From: Bacteroidota bacterium
Lineage (GTDB): Bacteria > Bacteroidota > Bacteroidia > Bacteroidales > WCHB1-69
Assembly (NCBI GenBank): GCA_023413895.1
Contig: JAEZOU010000020.1
Coordinates: 16,551 to 80,550 of the forward strand
Reading direction: 5' to 3'
DNA length: 64,000 nucleotides
In this document: piece after piece, positions 1 to 9,192 of the stretch
Numbering within the stretch: the stretch's first letter is position 1
Layout of the letters: each line of letters opens with the position of its first letter
The notes under the pieces: generated by a model
Databases searched by the model: none
What the model was told of the DNA's origin: nothing
Seen by the model: the letters and a program-made list of their open reading frames with translations, nothing else
Made by a program: the position numbers and the translations under genes

Positions 1-18
1 CTCGAAAACTAATCAATT

Positions 19-567
19 ATGCAAATTATACACACACCTATTGAAGGATTAGTTATTTTAGAACCTCGAATTTTTCATGATACTCGAGGTTACTTTTATG
101 AATCTTATAATCAACAGAAACTGAAAGAGTTAGGAATTGATACCATTTTTGTTCAAGATAATCAATCCTATTCTCAAAAAGGCGTTATCCGCGGGCTTCA
201 CTTTCAGAAACCGCCATTTGCGCAAGCTAAATTAGTTCGCGTTATCAAAGGAAAAGTTCTTGATGTGGCTGTCGATATCCGCAAAAGTAGTCCTACATAC
301 GGACAGCACTTCTCCATAATTCTAACAGGAGAGAATCATCGGCAGTTCCTTATTCCCGAAGGATTTGCACACGGATTTGTTGCATTAGAAGATGACTCCA
401 TCTTCACCTATAAATGCTCCCAATTTTATCACAAGGAAGCTGAAATGTCTATTCGCTACAATGATCCTACTCTCAATATTAATTGGGGACTTGACAATGC
501 TCCCATTATGACAGAAAAAGATCTTTGCGGCGTACTTTTCGACCAATTTAACACCCCATTTGAATGA
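19..567 (+). CDS. rfbC: dTDP-4-dehydrorhamnose 3,5-epimerase
   Basis: RmlC/RfbC-type cupin of 182 residues, the usual family length. It epimerises C3 and C5 of dTDP-4-keto-6-deoxyglucose in the cytoplasmic dTDP-L-rhamnose pathway. The catalytic histidine lies in VIRGLHFQ (H61), the barrel segment LVRVIKGKVLDVAVD follows, and the tyrosine-bearing strand FTYKCSQFY (Y131) and the IPEGFAHGF turn are all present. The start is an ATG. The 18 bases before it contain an in-frame-looking TAA, so another gene (rfbA or rfbB would be typical) probably ends just outside the window. The stop overlaps the start of the next gene by four bases (ATGA), implying translational coupling. Confidence 0.96.
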   Translation: MQIIHTPIEGLVILEPRIFHDTRGYFYESYNQQKLKELGIDTIFVQDNQSYSQKGVIRGLHFQKPPFAQAKLVRVIKGKVLDVAVDIRKSSPTYGQHFSIILTGENHRQFLIPEGFAHGFVALEDDSIFTYKCSQFYHKEAEMSIRYNDPTLNINWGLDNAPIMTEKDLCGVLFDQFNTPFE

Positions 568-1220
568 TTAAACTTGTAATTTTCGACCTTGACGGAACTC
601 TTATCAACTCATTAGACGACCTTGCCGATTGCGCAAACTACGCACTTCGACAATTGAATTATCCCATACATCCAACGGAAGCTTACCGATATTTTGTAGG
701 CGATGGAATGGTAAAATTGATGGAAAGAATCCTTCCAGAAGGAGAACGCAACTCACTGAACATAGACAAGTTACTAAACATTTTTCTACCCTATTACAAT
801 ATTCACAAAGAGGATAAAACGCAACCCTACCCTAACATTGAAGAGTTGCTGCTTCAGTTACAAAATCGTGGCATTGCTATTGCGGTAGCTTCTAACAAGG
901 CTCACCAATTTATGAATACTATTATGCAAGGCTACTTTCCTAATATTTCGTTTGCTGCCATATATGGTGCTCGTCCTAATATCTTGCCCAAACCAGATGC
1001 ACAAATTGTTCACGATATTCTTACTGACACACAAATATCCGCTGAAGAAACACTCTATGTTGGAGATACAAATACCGATATTCGGACAGCGCAGAATGGC
1101 AACTTAAAGTCGGTAGGCGTACTATGGGGATATAGAGAACGCGCCGAACTTGAACAAGCTGGCGCGCACTATATTATTAAAAATCCTTTGGAAATTCTTT
1201 CACTTATTGAGAGGTTATAA
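564..1220 (+). CDS. HAD-superfamily phosphatase, phosphoglycolate phosphatase-like
   Basis: 218-residue HAD hydrolase with all four motifs: FDLDGT (nucleophile D8, acid/base D10), a Ser/Thr motif at VASNK, the lysine in PKPDAQ and the metal acidics in YVGDTNTDI. A helical cap domain sits between motif I and motif II, as in Gph/PGP-type enzymes that dephosphorylate small phosphorylated metabolites. The substrate cannot be told from sequence: phosphoglycolate, pyrophosphate or a sugar phosphate are all plausible. The gene is coupled to rfbC by a four-base overlap and ends three bases from the convergent ychF stop, so no terminator fits between them. Confidence 0.88.
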   Translation: MIKLVIFDLDGTLINSLDDLADCANYALRQLNYPIHPTEAYRYFVGDGMVKLMERILPEGERNSLNIDKLLNIFLPYYNIHKEDKTQPYPNIEELLLQLQNRGIAIAVASNKAHQFMNTIMQGYFPNISFAAIYGARPNILPKPDAQIVHDILTDTQISAEETLYVGDTNTDIRTAQNGNLKSVGVLWGYRERAELEQAGAHYIIKNPLEILSLIERL

Positions 1221-1222
1221 AA

Positions 1223-2320
1223 CTACACGTTGAATCTAATATGGAGAATATCCCCATCTTGCACAACGTAAGTTTTGCCTTCTACAGACAATTTTCCTGC
1301 CTCTTTACATTTTAATTCTGAACCTAAGGCTACCAAATCATCATATTTGATAACTTCGGCACGAATAAATCCACGTTCCAAATCGCTATGAATAACGCCA
1401 GCAGCTTGAGGCGCCAACATTCCTTTGGTAATGGTCCATGCACGATTTTCTTTTCCACCCACGGTAAAGAAAGAGATTAGATTCAACAACTTATAAGCTG
1501 CACGAATCACTTTTCTAACACCTGGCTCCGTAAGGCCAACATCTGCCAAAAATTCCATTCTCTCCTCTTCAGCATCTAATTCTGCAATTTCTGACTCAAT
1601 TTTTCCAGCAATTACGACCATCTCCGCATTCTTATCTTTTAGATATTCACGCACTTGATCCACGTACGCATTCCCATTAACTGCATCCTCATCATTGACA
1701 TTGCATACAAACATCTGCGGTTTAGCCGTTAACAACATCAAATCTGCAACCACAGCTTTCTCGTCAGGAGTTACTTCAAGAGTGCTTACATTTTGGAAAT
1801 TCTCGATATGCTCTTTGTATTTTGTAAGCACTTGAAAATCAAACTTAGCAGCTTTATCTCCCACCTTAGCAGCTTTTTCCACTTTTGCCAACTTGCGGTT
1901 AATCTGTTCCAAATCCTTTACTTGCAACTCAAAATCAATAATTTCAATATCGCGAACTGGATTCACGGAACCCTCCACGTGTGGCAAGTTAGGATTATCG
2001 AAACAACGCAAAACGTGAATCAAAGCATCACACAACCGCACATCTGACAAAAAGCTATTACCCAAACCTTCACCTTGTGCCGAACCTTTAGCCAAACCTG
2101 GAATATCTACAACATCTAACGTAGTATAAACCAATCGATCTGCTTTGATAAAGGTATTGATATGTTCCAAACGATTATCAGGAACATCGCAAACGCCGAC
2201 GTTGGATTTGTTCGTACTATAAGCAAAATCGGTAACCGCTGCTTTAGTATTGGAAATACAATTGAAAAGAGTGGTCTTTCCTGTATTCGTAAGACCAATA
2301 ATTCCACATTTTAAACCCAT
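1223..2320 (-). CDS. ychF: YchF/Obg-family GTPase (OLA1-like)
   Basis: 365-residue TRAFAC GTPase of the YchF subfamily, which binds ribosomes and prefers ATP in several species. The P-loop is GLTNTGKTTL (the widespread form is GLPNVGKST), G3 is DIPGL followed by KGSAQGEGLGN, and the canonical NKxD is replaced by NVNDED, as expected in YchF. A coiled-coil arm (about residues 125-200) and the C-terminal TGS domain (VGGKENRAWTITKG to the end) complete the family architecture. The start is an ATG. The nifU-like gene lies 10 bases upstream on the same strand, so the two are probably co-transcribed. Confidence 0.95.
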   Translation of the reverse strand: MGLKCGIIGLTNTGKTTLFNCISNTKAAVTDFAYSTNKSNVGVCDVPDNRLEHINTFIKADRLVYTTLDVVDIPGLAKGSAQGEGLGNSFLSDVRLCDALIHVLRCFDNPNLPHVEGSVNPVRDIEIIDFELQVKDLEQINRKLAKVEKAAKVGDKAAKFDFQVLTKYKEHIENFQNVSTLEVTPDEKAVVADLMLLTAKPQMFVCNVNDEDAVNGNAYVDQVREYLKDKNAEMVVIAGKIESEIAELDAEEERMEFLADVGLTEPGVRKVIRAAYKLLNLISFFTVGGKENRAWTITKGMLAPQAAGVIHSDLERGFIRAEVIKYDDLVALGSELKCKEAGKLSVEGKTYVVQDGDILHIRFNV

Positions 2321-2330
2321 AACTTATTGA

Positions 2331-2579
2331 TTAAAAACCTAAAACAACATCCTCAACTCTAACGATTTCTGGAACATATTGTTTTAACGTAGATTCAACG
2401 CCATTTTTAAGAGTCATTTTAGCATGTGGACAAGTTCCACAAGCTCCTTTAAGCTTTACTTTCACTACATTATCACTTGTTAACTCAACAAATTCTATAT
2501 CTCCGCCATCTTGTTGAAGGAAAGGACGAAGTTGATTGATAATCTCTTTTACTCTTTCTTCTAAGGTAAATTCTGCCAT
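2331..2579 (-). CDS. NifU C-terminal-domain Fe-S scaffold protein
   Basis: 82-residue stand-alone NifU-like domain. The Fe-S binding motif is GACGTCPHA (C47 and C50), preceded by the family signature LQQDGGDIEFVEL. Small proteins of this kind assemble or carry [4Fe-4S] clusters to apo-proteins (NfuA/NifU C-domain family). The length is complete for a single-domain version. It is the first gene of a short operon with ychF, with a likely promoter at 2607-2614 on the same strand. The only other Fe-S biogenesis gene here, sufS, is 50 kb away, so the partner scaffold is not visible. Confidence 0.93.
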   Translation of the reverse strand: MAEFTLEERVKEIINQLRPFLQQDGGDIEFVELTSDNVVKVKLKGACGTCPHAKMTLKNGVESTLKQYVPEIVRVEDVVLGF

Positions 2580-2606
2580 AATTATTCTGTTTTAAAATTC
2601 AAAGTG

Positions 2607-2614
2607 CAAAAATA
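2607..2614 (-). promoter_or_regulatory. Bacteroidetes-type -7 element for the nifU-like/ychF operon
   Basis: On the minus strand this reads TATTTTTG, matching TAnnTTTG. It lies 28 bases upstream of the nifU-like ATG. No clear TTTG -33 box at the expected distance. Confidence 0.5.
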
Positions 2615-2690
2615 CAACTTTTTTCAACGCAATCTCTGATTGTTTCTCAAATATCCATTGAAAATTATTCCTGAAAAATCTATTTTTTAC

Positions 2691-2721
2691 TTGCAATATT
2701 CAAAATAATATTGTATTTTTG
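2691..2721 (+). promoter_or_regulatory. Bacteroidetes-type promoter for the MORN lipoprotein and tnaA
   Basis: TTG at 2691-2693 and TATTTTTG at 2714-2721 match the -33/-7 pattern with 20-base spacing. Transcription would begin near 2728, leaving a leader of about 70 bases. Confidence 0.6.
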
Positions 2722-2799
2722 CAAACTTGTGCATTAGAAAGTATAACTTTCCTTCTCTAAAAGAATTAATGCAACATATTTAAGTATAAAGTGTTTTTA

Positions 2800-3378
2800 A
2801 TGGTAAAAAAACTTCTATCTAAAATGAAACAAACTATTTTATACATAACAACCATACTAGCTATCTTCTTATTTTTTTCTTGTAAAAATAGCACAGACAA
2901 CACCGTTTCTCAAACCATCAATGAGAAATCTCCAGCTATCTATCGCCTTCCATTTGACCAAAATAGTCCTGGTGTAGAAGTAATTGACTATAACTATACG
3001 GAAAACGACTCAACCCCTCGTACCATCTACATTCATGCAATAGATTCAGCGGGCAATAATACTGATGAAATAGTAGGAATGTTGACATTTCACAAAAATG
3101 AAAAACCCTATATGGGAGGTAGTATAAAAAACAAGCAACGTAACGGACTTTGGCAATCGTTCTACGAAGATGGAACTGTGTGGTCTGAAGGAAGTTACAA
3201 AGATGGAATAGAAGATGGATTTTATCGTGTTTTTCATCCCAACGGACAAGTTCGCTACGAAGGTAATTATGATTTAGGTAAGATGATTGGAGAGTGGAGA
3301 TATTACGATGAAAATGGACAGTTAACAAAAACTGAAACTTACAATAACGAAGGTCAATTAACACAAAATAATTCTTAA
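2800..3378 (+). CDS. MORN-repeat (YwqK-like) lipoprotein
   Basis: About 192 residues. The N-terminus is a lipoprotein signal ending in IFLFFSC, so the mature protein is probably lipid-anchored in the envelope. The C-terminal half holds about three MORN-type repeats of the form NGLWQSFYEDGTVWSEGSYKDG, EDGFYRVFHPNGQVRYEGNY, and GEWRYYDENGQL, as in the YwqK/COG2849 group. Three starts are possible: GTG 2791, ATG 2800 and ATG 2824; 2824 gives the most compact signal peptide. Function is unknown. It sits 27 bases upstream of tryptophanase on the same strand, so it may share that transcript. A larger repeat protein of the same group is encoded at 12.0-13.3 kb. Confidence 0.85.
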   Translation: MVKKLLSKMKQTILYITTILAIFLFFSCKNSTDNTVSQTINEKSPAIYRLPFDQNSPGVEVIDYNYTENDSTPRTIYIHAIDSAGNNTDEIVGMLTFHKNEKPYMGGSIKNKQRNGLWQSFYEDGTVWSEGSYKDGIEDGFYRVFHPNGQVRYEGNYDLGKMIGEWRYYDENGQLTKTETYNNEGQLTQNNS

Positions 3379-3405
3379 AATTAATAACCAAATAAAAATA
3401 AAATT

Positions 3406-4779
3406 ATGGAACTACCATTTGCAGAATCTTGGAAAATTAAAATGGTTGAGCCTATTAAAAAATCCACTCGCGAAGAACGCGAAAAATGGATGAAAGAAGC
3501 TCATTACAATTTGTTTAACCTTAAAGCAGACCAAGTTTATATTGACTGTCTTACCGATTCAGGTACAGGTGCTATGAGCGACCGTCAATGGGCAGCAATG
3601 ATGATGGGTGACGAAAGCTATGCTGGTTCATCTTCATTCTTCCGTCTCAAAGAGGTGATTACCCGCCTTACCGGATTTGAATATGTAATCCCAACTCACC
3701 AAGGTCGTGCTGCTGAAAACGTTCTTTTCAGCCACCTTGTAAAAAGCGGTGACATCGTTCCTGGTAACTCACACTTCGATACTACAAAAGGTCATATCGA
3801 AAGCCGCAAAGCATTTGCTGTTGATTGTACAATTGACGAAGCTAAAGACACTCAACTTGAAGTTCCTTTTAAAGGAAATGTTGACGTGAAAAAACTTGAA
3901 AAAGTTTTGGCCGAAAATGCTGATAAAGTTCCTTTCGTAATTGTTACCGTTACTAACAATACCGCTGGAGGACAACCTGTATCTATGCAAAATCTCCGCG
4001 AAGTAAAAGCTGTTGCAGAAAAATATGGCAAACGCGTGATTTTTGACTCTGCTCGTTTTGTTGAAAACGCATATTTTATCAAAACTCGTGAAGCTGGTTA
4101 CGCTGACAAAACTATCAAAGAGATTGTTAAAGAGATGTATCAATATGCAGACGGAATGACTATGTCTGCTAAGAAAGATGGTATCGTGAATATGGGTGGT
4201 TTTATTGCTACTCACCACGAAGATTGGTTCGAAGGCGCAAAACGTTTCTGTATTCCATTTGAAGGTTACCTTACTTATGGTGGCATGAATGGTCGCGACA
4301 TGGATGCTCTTGCAGTAGGTCTTGACGAAAATACAGAACTTGACAATATCGAAACTCGCATTAAACAAGTTCAATATTTAGCTGCTAAGTTAGATGAATA
4401 TGGCATTCCTTACCAACGTCCTGTAGGTGGTCACGCTATTTTTGTTGATGCTGACCGCGTGCTTACTAACGTTCCTAAAGAGGAATTCCCTGCACAAACT
4501 CTTGCTATCGAACTTTACCTCGAAGCAGGCGTTCGTGGTTGTGAAATCGGTTATATCTTGGCTGACCGTGACCCTGTAACTCGCGAAAATAGATTCGGTG
4601 GATTAGACCTTCTTCGTCTTTGCATCGCTCGCCGCGTTTATACAAACAACCACATGGACGTTATCGCTGCAGCATTGAAAAACGTTTTTGACCGCCGCAA
4701 TGAAATTAAACATGGTGTAAGAATTACTTGGGAAACTGAACTTATGCGTCACTTCACTGTTCAATTAGAACGCATCTAA
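3406..4779 (+). CDS. tnaA: Tryptophanase (L-tryptophan indole-lyase)
   Basis: 457-residue fold-type I PLP enzyme splitting tryptophan to indole, pyruvate and ammonia. The PLP lysine is K257 in MSAKKDG, and THQGRAAEN, NTAGGQPVS and DSARFVENAYF are family blocks. The close relative tyrosine phenol-lyase carries Thr at the position where this protein has D125 (HFDTTKGH) and the diagnostic Arg381 where this protein has I381 (RGCEIGY); both residues match tryptophanases. Codon use is strongly biased, suggesting high expression. No tnaC-like leader peptide or tnaB permease is adjacent. A terminator follows directly. Confident on the family; substrate assignment rests on the two residues. Confidence 0.92.
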   Translation: MELPFAESWKIKMVEPIKKSTREEREKWMKEAHYNLFNLKADQVYIDCLTDSGTGAMSDRQWAAMMMGDESYAGSSSFFRLKEVITRLTGFEYVIPTHQGRAAENVLFSHLVKSGDIVPGNSHFDTTKGHIESRKAFAVDCTIDEAKDTQLEVPFKGNVDVKKLEKVLAENADKVPFVIVTVTNNTAGGQPVSMQNLREVKAVAEKYGKRVIFDSARFVENAYFIKTREAGYADKTIKEIVKEMYQYADGMTMSAKKDGIVNMGGFIATHHEDWFEGAKRFCIPFEGYLTYGGMNGRDMDALAVGLDENTELDNIETRIKQVQYLAAKLDEYGIPYQRPVGGHAIFVDADRVLTNVPKEEFPAQTLAIELYLEAGVRGCEIGYILADRDPVTRENRFGGLDLLRLCIARRVYTNNHMDVIAAALKNVFDRRNEIKHGVRITWETELMRHFTVQLERI

Positions 4780-4802
4780 TTTTTCACTTTTCATAATTCT
4801 AT

Positions 4803-4835
4803 AAAAAGAGGGTGTACTTTTCATCCTCTTTTTTT
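4803..4835 (+). terminator. Rho-independent terminator of tnaA
   Basis: Stem AAAAGAGG (4804-4811) pairs with CCTCTTTT (4825-4832), followed by a T run. It begins 24 bases after the tnaA stop. Confidence 0.85.
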
Positions 4836-4836
4836 A

Positions 4837-4866
4837 TTTGGAGAGTCGAAATATTTTATAATTTTG
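4837..4866 (+). promoter_or_regulatory. Bacteroidetes-type promoter for the DUF5686 gene
   Basis: TTTG at 4837-4840 and TAATTTTG at 4859-4866, spaced 18 bases, immediately after the tnaA terminator. The predicted start point falls about 10 bases before the TTG initiation codon, supporting that start. Confidence 0.65.
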
Positions 4867-4882
4867 CCATTTTGAAATCTCA

Positions 4883-7126
4883 TTGAAAAAAATTATATTT
4901 TTTACACTTATAATCTTACATATCTTATCTGTAAAAGCACAATTTACAGATAGTTCTTGTACACTCCTTGACAAAGTAGAAATTAAAAAAGCAAATCCAG
5001 CAAACGCAATTATCAAAAAAGCAAACCAACAGCGAAAAGTAAACTCTCCTTACTACAACCAATCTTTTCAAACAACAGTATATCAATATGCTATTATTAC
5101 TCCTAAAATCAATAACGATTTTCTGCTAAAATTATCAGAGATTAAAGAAAAGCAAATTACTGATTCCCTATCTCTTACAAAAAAAGATACTCAATTATTA
5201 CGCACCAGCGATTTTTTCCAAAACCACCATATTTACCTGATGGAGAGCGTCAGCCAGCACCAATTTCTCCAACCCGAATTGGAAGACGTGACAATTATTG
5301 CGCAGCATACTGCTGGCATAAAAGATCCATTATTTGCGGTTTTTGCCACTCAAATTCAGAACTTTTCGCTTTACACTCACGATATGTTCGAGGTAATGGA
5401 AACACGATACGCAAACCCTTTTTCTGTTGCTGCCATGAACAAATATCAATTTCATCTTGACTCTCTTATCCATCAGAAAGAGGATACCCTATACTGCATC
5501 AGTTTTCGTCCTAAGGAGGGCGTACACTTCACCTCTTTAAAAGGGAAAATGGAAATTTCTAAACTAGATTTTGGTATTCGCAGTTTTATAATCTCCCCAT
5601 TTGACACCATTTTAAATGGACCTTTTCGGATAGAACAAGAGTATTTTCGGACCGAAAACGGGACCTGGTTTCCTACCAAAATCTCTTACCAGATAGAGAT
5701 TTCTAAACTTACCCTTAGTGAAGGTTTAGACAAAATTCATGTTCTATCGGAACAAACTTTTCACAACACCAAAGTGAACATTCCTATCAAACGTCGCAAC
5801 ATCTCCTTTGCAGAAGTTACCGTTGAAGAAGGAAGTCGTCCGCAACAATTATCTCTTTTAGAACAATATAGAAACAGAGAATTAACTAAACAAGAGATAA
5901 ACACTTATAATCTTTGGGATACAATTGGTAAGAAAGCAAAATTGGACAAACGACTTTTCTTTGCCAAAACGTTTGCCACTGGAAAAATTGCTTTCGGTCC
6001 CATCGATTTAGATTTAAACAATGTATTGAATTTTAACAAAATAGAAAAGGCAAGATTGGGGTTAGATCTTTCTACCAACCGAAGAATGAGCAAACATATT
6101 TTCTTAGGAGGATTTTTCGGTTATGGGTTTGGCGATAAGAGTTGGAAATATGGAGCAAGGGTAGGAATTGAATTTATCCGCACAAGAGAGTTTAAGTTGA
6201 ACCTTGCGTATAGTTCCACTTTGGGCGAGAGCGGCGGTACTAAATTCTACGACCGAGACTACACCATTTTTTCAGGCGAATACTACCGAAGCTGGCTCAT
6301 TGAACATTACGACAGAAGAAACAACATTAGTACACAACTGCAGGGTAGGATAACTCGCTGGTTAACAGCTAGCATACAAGCAGAATATAATCGCTTTCAT
6401 ACCCTATATAACTACCAATACGGAAAACCTTACGAAAGCAATTCTACATTCTGCTTCGACCAATTTACTACAACAGCTGCACTACGCATTGGGTTCAAAG
6501 AATCGCTAATAGATGCTAAAGATTTCAACTTTTATCGTGTTTCCCCTTTCCCTATTATCACGCTTCAGTACACGCACGGATTTTCAGGTTTCCTAAAAAG
6601 TGGATTCGACTACAATAGATTAGATTTCAAACTATTACACAGACAAAAATATAAAATTTTAGGATTTTCAGATATTATCATTCACGCTGGTTATATTGAC
6701 CGCGCATTACCCTACCCTTTGCTATATGCACCGCACGCTGGCTACGCAACTTTAGGGTTTGCCAGCAACGAACAATTTGCCACTATGCGTCCTAACGAAT
6801 TTGTAAACAACACCTATTTCTCCATTTTCTTCCGTCACAATTTCGGACGAATGACGCAAAATAAAAACTTCTCACCACGAATTGTATTAGCTCAAAATAT
6901 AGGTTGGGGAATGTTATTTGAAGCTGAAAAGCATAAAGGAGTATCAATTCAAGGCATAGAAAAAGGGTACTTTGAAACAGGCATAGTTGTAGAAGATTTG
7001 CTAGTTATCTACAAACTACTTGCTTTCGGCGTTGGCGTTTACTATCGTTATGGAGCCTATTCTCTTCCAAAACCAATTGACAACTTCGCCTTCAAACTAC
7101 GTTTTAGAGTTTCTGTCGAACGATAA
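4883..7126 (+). CDS. DUF5686-family outer-membrane protein
   Basis: 747 residues with signal peptide MKKIIFFTLIILHILSVKAQ. The initiation codon is TTG; the signal peptide begins exactly there and no nearby in-frame ATG would keep it. The conserved DUF5686 blocks are visible: ANAIIKKANQQ near the N-terminus, LNNVLNFNKIEKARLGLDLSTN around residue 370, then alternating beta-strands typical of a C-terminal outer-membrane barrel ending in FKLRFRVSVER. Most family members start with a carboxypeptidase-regulatory-like domain; this one lacks it and goes straight from signal peptide to the core. Role unknown; presumed outer-membrane located. It is monocistronic and converges on the C10 peptidase gene one base away. 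Confidence 0.83.
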   Translation: MKKIIFFTLIILHILSVKAQFTDSSCTLLDKVEIKKANPANAIIKKANQQRKVNSPYYNQSFQTTVYQYAIITPKINNDFLLKLSEIKEKQITDSLSLTKKDTQLLRTSDFFQNHHIYLMESVSQHQFLQPELEDVTIIAQHTAGIKDPLFAVFATQIQNFSLYTHDMFEVMETRYANPFSVAAMNKYQFHLDSLIHQKEDTLYCISFRPKEGVHFTSLKGKMEISKLDFGIRSFIISPFDTILNGPFRIEQEYFRTENGTWFPTKISYQIEISKLTLSEGLDKIHVLSEQTFHNTKVNIPIKRRNISFAEVTVEEGSRPQQLSLLEQYRNRELTKQEINTYNLWDTIGKKAKLDKRLFFAKTFATGKIAFGPIDLDLNNVLNFNKIEKARLGLDLSTNRRMSKHIFLGGFFGYGFGDKSWKYGARVGIEFIRTREFKLNLAYSSTLGESGGTKFYDRDYTIFSGEYYRSWLIEHYDRRNNISTQLQGRITRWLTASIQAEYNRFHTLYNYQYGKPYESNSTFCFDQFTTTAALRIGFKESLIDAKDFNFYRVSPFPIITLQYTHGFSGFLKSGFDYNRLDFKLLHRQKYKILGFSDIIIHAGYIDRALPYPLLYAPHAGYATLGFASNEQFATMRPNEFVNNTYFSIFFRHNFGRMTQNKNFSPRIVLAQNIGWGMLFEAEKHKGVSIQGIEKGYFETGIVVEDLLVIYKLLAFGVGVYYRYGAYSLPKPIDNFAFKLRFRVSVER

Positions 7127-7127
7127 C

Positions 7128-9188
7128 CTACCGTGCAATTATCACCTTTTGTACCCATCTTTGAGTTCTATTCCGAAGCATTACAAAGTAAGCTCCTTCT
7201 GAAAGATCAGATAGATTAACTTCCGTCTGCATCTCATCTATTTTACCTATTTTCAATATCTTGCCAAACAAATCATATATTTGATATTGAATTGACGATG
7301 TAGGTTCTTCAGAAATAGTAATCAAAATTTTGTCATTTGCAGGATTCGGAGTTACCATTCCATTCAACATCTCGCTCTCCTCAATATTAATGGTTCCACC
7401 ATAATAATCCAAAGACCATCCACCCGCACGATTTTCCTCATCTGTCACGAAAACAAACGCTAAACGATTGGTATTAAACGTATAAGAAGTTACATCTAAC
7501 GAACCTGTTAGTGCCAAAATTAGTGTATCGTATATGGCTTTATTATTATAAATATAGAGAAAATCTTTTCCTTCTTCCAAATCAAACTCAGTAAAATCGA
7601 CATGGATTGCATTGCTTCCTCCAACCATTAAATAGGTTTTACAATATGTAAGATTTTGATAATCAGCATTTCCACTTCTATCACTAATTGTACCCGAAGA
7701 GGCACCTACAACCAAAGGATTTACGCAATATTCAGGAAAGACAGAAGAATATGATGCTGAAAAGCCTTGAGATTGTGGAGCAATATTATCCGTAACCAAA
7801 CGAAGAGTTACCTCATCATCCAAAATTTCCAAATTTGCAAAACCACAACTATCCGTGAAGAAAACTTCACCTAAAGTAGTTGACGTAACTAACAATGTAT
7901 CGCCAGCAGCCAATTCAAAATGCAGATTCAGATTGATTTGTATCAAATCCTCAATCTGCGGACGTATAATCCACTGATAATCCACATTTTGTGCACACTC
8001 AAAGAGATTTCCGCTTCCATCATCAAAAGAACCACTTTCTGTTACAAAAGTAGTACTTCCCGTTGTAACTGTTGTCGGAACGTAACTATATTGTATAGTA
8101 TCGGGATAAGCCGCAATAATCTCTTGTGCCAAATCGAAATTGCTTCCCCCAGGACGAAGATTATCTGTATAAAAATAACCATCAGAAGAGCCATCCCAAC
8201 CAAAATTAAAATGGAAGAAATAAGTTGAATCTGTCATTTGTTGATAACCATCGCAAACGAAAGCATGTCCAACAATATTAGGCACACTCCAACCTGCATA
8301 ATATAGTGGCATTCGTTTCGATAACTTATCCACCATCAAGCTATCCCAATTCAAACTCACCGAATCACGAAAAATATATTCTGTATCGGGTGCATACTTA
8401 AAATAAGTTCTTAAAGCATACGCTGCCTTATGATTGTACATTCCTGTTCCATCAGGTCCATAAACCAAATCACAAGCTACACCGCAATCTCTCATCAAAT
8501 GAGAAATAGGGGTGCTGATACCATACGGCACATCTGGCATTTTACCATAATCGTAAACTGACTCTGCAAAATTAGCAGATTGAGTGCCATAATTTTCATC
8601 TTCGTAACTATAAGAACCCATACCTGAAGAAGGGAAACGATAATAGTAAATAATTTGTGCGAGCGCAGTGGCTACACAACCCGTTACACACCTTCCATTT
8701 TCGCCTCCATCATCCATTGGACAATAATAATTATAACTTCTTCCTTGTCCCCATTTAGAGGTCAGAAAGGGCTTTACTTCTGCTTCAATCAGAGTTTGTG
8801 TTTCTTTATTTAGAAATTGTTTCCATGTTTCATTTTGAGGAAGAATTGAAATTTTTCTCACCTCAGCAATTTGACGGCAATAACTATCAAGCCACATCTC
8901 TACAGCTGGAGATTTCCCATCTTTAGGAATTTCACTCTCATAACTATAAGCGAGCAATGGCTGCACCCGTTTATCGGCAGCAATAACCGCATAGCTATTT
9001 TCACCATTAAAAATATAAAGCGAAGGGTTTGAATTTTCATCTAAATAGGATTCATCAAAAGAGAGCTCTGAACTCTTTAAAACCTGCTGCGCAATATAGT
9101 GAGCTTCTTCTATTGTTACAAAATTTTGAGCTTGAACAGATAGAAAAGAAATTATTAGCAGGAAGGGTAGAAAAAAAAGTTTCTTCAT
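7128..9188 (-). CDS. Secreted C10 (streptopain-like) cysteine protease with T9SS sorting domain
   Basis: 686 residues from the ATG at 9188, which begins a clean signal peptide (MKKLFFLPFLL...SVQAQ). Residues about 22-110 resemble the C10 propeptide. The papain-like catalytic domain has the nucleophile C171 in TGCVATALAQ, H308 in VGHAFVCDGY, and the family motif HFNFGWDGSSDGYF. Beta-rich CUB-like segments follow (about 400-600). The last 75 residues form a type A T9SS sorting domain (MVTPNPANDKILI ... VQKVIIAR). It is therefore expected to be exported through the outer membrane and surface-attached or released. Substrate unknown; C10 enzymes degrade host or dietary protein. It starts four bases after the lpxH stop. 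Confidence 0.93.
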   Translation of the reverse strand: MKKLFFLPFLLIISFLSVQAQNFVTIEEAHYIAQQVLKSSELSFDESYLDENSNPSLYIFNGENSYAVIAADKRVQPLLAYSYESEIPKDGKSPAVEMWLDSYCRQIAEVRKISILPQNETWKQFLNKETQTLIEAEVKPFLTSKWGQGRSYNYYCPMDDGGENGRCVTGCVATALAQIIYYYRFPSSGMGSYSYEDENYGTQSANFAESVYDYGKMPDVPYGISTPISHLMRDCGVACDLVYGPDGTGMYNHKAAYALRTYFKYAPDTEYIFRDSVSLNWDSLMVDKLSKRMPLYYAGWSVPNIVGHAFVCDGYQQMTDSTYFFHFNFGWDGSSDGYFYTDNLRPGGSNFDLAQEIIAAYPDTIQYSYVPTTVTTGSTTFVTESGSFDDGSGNLFECAQNVDYQWIIRPQIEDLIQINLNLHFELAAGDTLLVTSTTLGEVFFTDSCGFANLEILDDEVTLRLVTDNIAPQSQGFSASYSSVFPEYCVNPLVVGASSGTISDRSGNADYQNLTYCKTYLMVGGSNAIHVDFTEFDLEEGKDFLYIYNNKAIYDTLILALTGSLDVTSYTFNTNRLAFVFVTDEENRAGGWSLDYYGGTINIEESEMLNGMVTPNPANDKILITISEEPTSSIQYQIYDLFGKILKIGKIDEMQTEVNLSDLSEGAYFVMLRNRTQRWVQKVIIAR

Positions 9189-9192
9189 AATA

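Noticed and set aside
3406..4779. Tyrosine phenol-lyase as the product
   Set aside because: The TPL-specific Arg381 is Ile here and the Thr of TPL is Asp125, as in tryptophanase.
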